The position numbers and the translations under genes are program-made. Source: Bacteroidales bacterium (GTDB lineage: Bacteria; Bacteroidota; Bacteroidia; Bacteroidales; Tenuifilaceae). From it: a stretch of 64,000 bases of DNA. This document shows positions 61,778-64,000 of this stretch, in pieces; the first letter of the stretch is position 1, and every line of letters begins with the position of its first letter. The notes under the pieces are model-generated. The model did no database searches. It was given only the letters and a program-made list of their open reading frames with translations, and was not told the origin of the DNA. Location of the stretch: contig JACJXD010000008.1 in assembly GCA_020636845.1 (NCBI GenBank), positions 1-64,000 on the forward strand, given 5' to 3'.

Positions 61778-64000
61778 TTACTTACTTTTATCGGGAGCCG
61801 CCGGAACAGGAGGCAAAGGCTTATAGTCCTTCAGTTCATCTTTTACTACTTCAATGGCTTTGTTGAGTTGGTCGTCTTGACCCATATACTCGTGGTAAGG
61901 ATCATTGTCGATAACAATATCGGGATCCACACCATGACCTTCGATTATCCATTGTCCTTTGTCGATGCTGTAGCTGGTAAATTCAGGTTTGCGTAAGTCG
62001 GCACCGTCAACAAACGGGAGCGATCCCGAAATTCCAACAACACCGCCCCATGAACGAACGCCGATAACCTTTCCTAGCTTCAACTTTTGAAATCCCCAAG
62101 GGAATAGGTCGCCGTCCGAAGCGGAATACCTGTCGATAAGAACAACCTTAGGACCAATTTGTGTTTCGGAAGGAATAGGTGCGGGGTGCTTGAATCCACG
62201 ACGCATGGTTAAGCGGTATGCTATACGGCCTAGTCTTTCCAAAATCATTGGCGATACGTTGCCCCCGCCATTTCCACGATCGTCTATTATCAACGCTTTT
62301 TTGGTAAGTTGAGGGTAGAAATGCTTTACAAATTCGTTAAGACCTTCAACTCCCATGTCGGGAATATGGATGTAGCCAACTTCTCCGTTTGTTGCCTCGT
62401 TTACCTTGCGAATGTTATTTTGAACCCATTCGTAGTAGTAAAGCGGCGATTCGTCGTTAATTGGAGTTACCAATACTTTTCGGCTGCCGTCCTGTTGAGG
62501 TTTTGTGTTTATGGTTAACTCAACGGTTTTGCCGGCTTTATCGATTAACGTTGAATAAATATCGGGAATATCCTTTAGGTCGGTTCCGTCAACGGCAATA
62601 ATGTAGTTACCCTCGCTGATGTTAAGACCAACAGCCCTGAGCGGGGAACTTAACGATTTGTCCCAGTTTTCGCCTTCAAGAATTTTGTTTATTTGGAAAT
62701 ACCCGCTGGCATCCTTGCTAATTTTTGCGCCGAGCAAGCCTAGGTTAATTCTTTCGGGTTCCGGTTTATCGCCGCTGTTAACGTAAGCATGTCCAATGCT
62801 TAATTCTCCAATCATTTCACCAATAATGTAAGTAAGGTCGTTACGGTGATTAACGTAAGGAACCAGTTGGGCATACTTGTCGTGAATTGCGTTCCAGTCT
62901 AAGCCGTGCATATTTTCAACGTAGAAGAAGTCACGCATTTGTCGCCAACTTTCGTCGAATATCTGCTTCCACTCCTTACGATAGTCAACCCAAACCTTCA
63001 TATTACCGAGGTCGATGGTTTTATCAATGTTTATTTTACCCTTAGGTAGGTCGATTACAGCGTAATCGTTACCCTTACGAACTAACATTTTTTTGCCGTT
63101 TGCCGAAATGCCAAAATTCATTTTTGTGCCAAGTTCGGTTTCCTTTTGCTGTTCCAAATCGTACATTTTGGCAGCAAATTCTTGTGTTTCGGAGTTATAG
63201 TAATTGTAGTAAACTTTTCCGTCGATGCAGTAAACGTTAAAGTAACGACCTACGCTGGTAGGAAGCGAAATTGTTCGGGCATCGAAGTCGTTCAAATCAA
63301 TTTTAATAGGGCTAACTTCCTGTTTTTCGGATACTTTAGTTTTACTATCCTTATTTTTTTTATCGTTGTTAACTTCCTTATTAGGCTGTGCTTCGGCTTT
63401 TATTTCGTCGTTTTTCAGGGCAAAAGGCGATGGAGTGTCCTTCGATAGCATAACCATGTATATTCGGCTCATGTCGGCGTATGCGTGATTCCATTCCGTA
63501 TTGCTGTATATAGGATCGAAATCGCGGTCGGAGACGTAAAGCAAGTATTTTCCATCGTTGGAAAATGTTGGTCTGTACGACGAAAACCATCCGTCGGTTA
63601 CAGGGGTTATTTTTTGCTGCTCAAGGTTGTACAAGTAAACAACCGAAAATCTGTTAGTGTCCGAGGTAGAGTACGCAATCCACTTGCTGTCCGGAGCCCA
63701 TGTAAAGTTGTTTATCAGGCTGTATTCGCCTTTTGTAACCAAGGTTACCTTTTTGCTGTCGATGTCAACGTATTGCAGACGGCTAAGCCTATCGTTATAA
63801 AGTATTTTTTTGCTGTCGGGCGACCATGTAATGTTAAAAATATAGTTGTTTGTTCCCGATGTAATTTGGGTTGCTGGTTTGCTTCCATCCTGAGGTTGAA
63901 TGTAAACTTCGTATTCTCCCGATTTGTCGGAAACGTAGGCAATGTATTTGCCATCGGGCGACCATGTACCTTCGCGGTCGTGAGCATCGGAACTGTTGGT
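61778..64000 (-). CDS. Tricorn-like S41 peptidase, 5' end outside the window
   Basis: Open from the right edge to the stop at 61778, 740 residues seen; the N-terminus is missing. Tracing the frame through 63743-64000 gives continuous PD40/WD40-like sequence (GTWSPDGKYIAYVSDKSG; NITWSPDSKKILYND), so the apparent start at 63742 is internal. The order is a beta-propeller, a Lys/Glu linker (KEVNNDKKNKDSKTK), a C1/PDZ region with GLNISEGNYIIAVDG, and the S41 core with catalytic Ser in DRYSASDGDLFPWG. Similar tricorn-like proteins are exported oligopeptidases of about 1080 aa in Bacteroidota. Confidence 0.92.
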   Translation of the reverse strand, partial: TNSSDAHDREGTWSPDGKYIAYVSDKSGEYEVYIQPQDGSKPATQITSGTNNYIFNITWSPDSKKILYNDRLSRLQYVDIDSKKVTLVTKGEYSLINNFTWAPDSKWIAYSTSDTNRFSVVYLYNLEQQKITPVTDGWFSSYRPTFSNDGKYLLYVSDRDFDPIYSNTEWNHAYADMSRIYMVMLSKDTPSPFALKNDEIKAEAQPNKEVNNDKKNKDSKTKVSEKQEVSPIKIDLNDFDARTISLPTSVGRYFNVYCIDGKVYYNYYNSETQEFAAKMYDLEQQKETELGTKMNFGISANGKKMLVRKGNDYAVIDLPKGKINIDKTIDLGNMKVWVDYRKEWKQIFDESWRQMRDFFYVENMHGLDWNAIHDKYAQLVPYVNHRNDLTYIIGEMIGELSIGHAYVNSGDKPEPERINLGLLGAKISKDASGYFQINKILEGENWDKSLSSPLRAVGLNISEGNYIIAVDGTDLKDIPDIYSTLIDKAGKTVELTINTKPQQDGSRKVLVTPINDESPLYYYEWVQNNIRKVNEATNGEVGYIHIPDMGVEGLNEFVKHFYPQLTKKALIIDDRGNGGGNVSPMILERLGRIAYRLTMRRGFKHPAPIPSETQIGPKVVLIDRYSASDGDLFPWGFQKLKLGKVIGVRSWGGVVGISGSLPFVDGADLRKPEFTSYSIDKGQWIIEGHGVDPDIVIDNDPYHEYMGQDDQLNKAIEVVKDELKDYKPLPPVPAAPDKSK

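Noticed and set aside
61778..63742. S41 protease as a complete gene starting at 63742
   Set aside because: The TTG there is internal; in-frame propeller sequence continues to base 64000.
63745..63987. Separate 80-aa gene upstream of the S41 protease
   Set aside because: It is a different frame of the protease gene, which stays open through this region to the window edge with clear PD40 repeats.
1..64000. tRNA, rRNA, IS elements, att sites or replication origin
   Set aside because: None was recognisable on either strand; no transposase, integrase or tRNA cloverleaf was seen.

Overview
The window looks like ordinary chromosome from a low-GC member of the Bacteroidota, most likely Bacteroidales or a close relative (inference). 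Four things support this. Many genes are preceded by the Bacteroidota-type promoter (TTG, then about 19-21 nt, then TAnnTTTG). One protein carries a type IX secretion (T9SS) C-terminal sorting domain. A giant beta-propeller sensor kinase of the Reg_prop/Y_Y_Y type is present. Few starts have a Shine-Dalgarno sequence. I see no rRNA, tRNA, IS element, prophage, CRISPR array or origin.

Layout. 1-7.3 kb: acyl-CoA synthetase, the lysC-lysA lysine operon behind what looks like a ribosome-mediated attenuator, and pheT. 7.5-16.9 kb: an accessory-looking block with a propeller sensor kinase, a LytTR response regulator, a free-standing LytTR protein, a secreted protein of unknown function, a small T9SS cargo protein, a phage-tail-fibre-like repeat protein with a GC-rich repeat tract, and a macro-domain protein. 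16.9-22.7 kb: a TPR histidine kinase with an NtrC-type sigma-54 activator, divergent from a UbiA-family prenyltransferase, then a lipoprotein and a PepSY membrane protein. 22.7-33.3 kb: tryptophanase, a MATE exporter, a small conserved protein, biosynthetic arginine decarboxylase, two envelope proteins, an EamA transporter with a YigZ-family protein, pyrBI and a small heat shock protein.

33.5-49.1 kb: a multi-PAS hybrid kinase, a TlpA-like thioredoxin, a sugar MFS transporter, a thioesterase, an EamA transporter, an AlaX-like editing domain, methylglyoxal synthase, a PAP2 phosphatase, an EntS-like MFS transporter, an S9 hydrolase, an NPP-type phosphodiesterase and a class II photolyase. 49.3-53.8 kb: an FMN riboswitch upstream of ribB, a sulfide:quinone-reductase-like flavoprotein, a dihydroorotate-dehydrogenase-like protein and a serine hydrolase. 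54-55.3 kb: an RNA-chaperone cluster (RRM, cold-shock protein, basic cold-shock protein) behind a long structured leader. 55.3-64 kb: an exported isochorismatase-like protein, a tightly packed minus-strand operon (5'-nucleotidase, queE, TPR/PD40/OmpA protein, PatB-type lyase) and a tricorn-like S41 protease that runs off the right edge.

Most genes are housekeeping. The observations most worth follow-up are the lysC leader (promoter, 39-codon leader ORF, 18-bp antiterminator and terminator fit together base by base), the LytTR/surface-protein block with its in-frame 195-bp GC-rich repeats, the U-tailed hairpins in the leader of the RRM/cold-shock genes, and several precise inverted repeats next to or over promoters.
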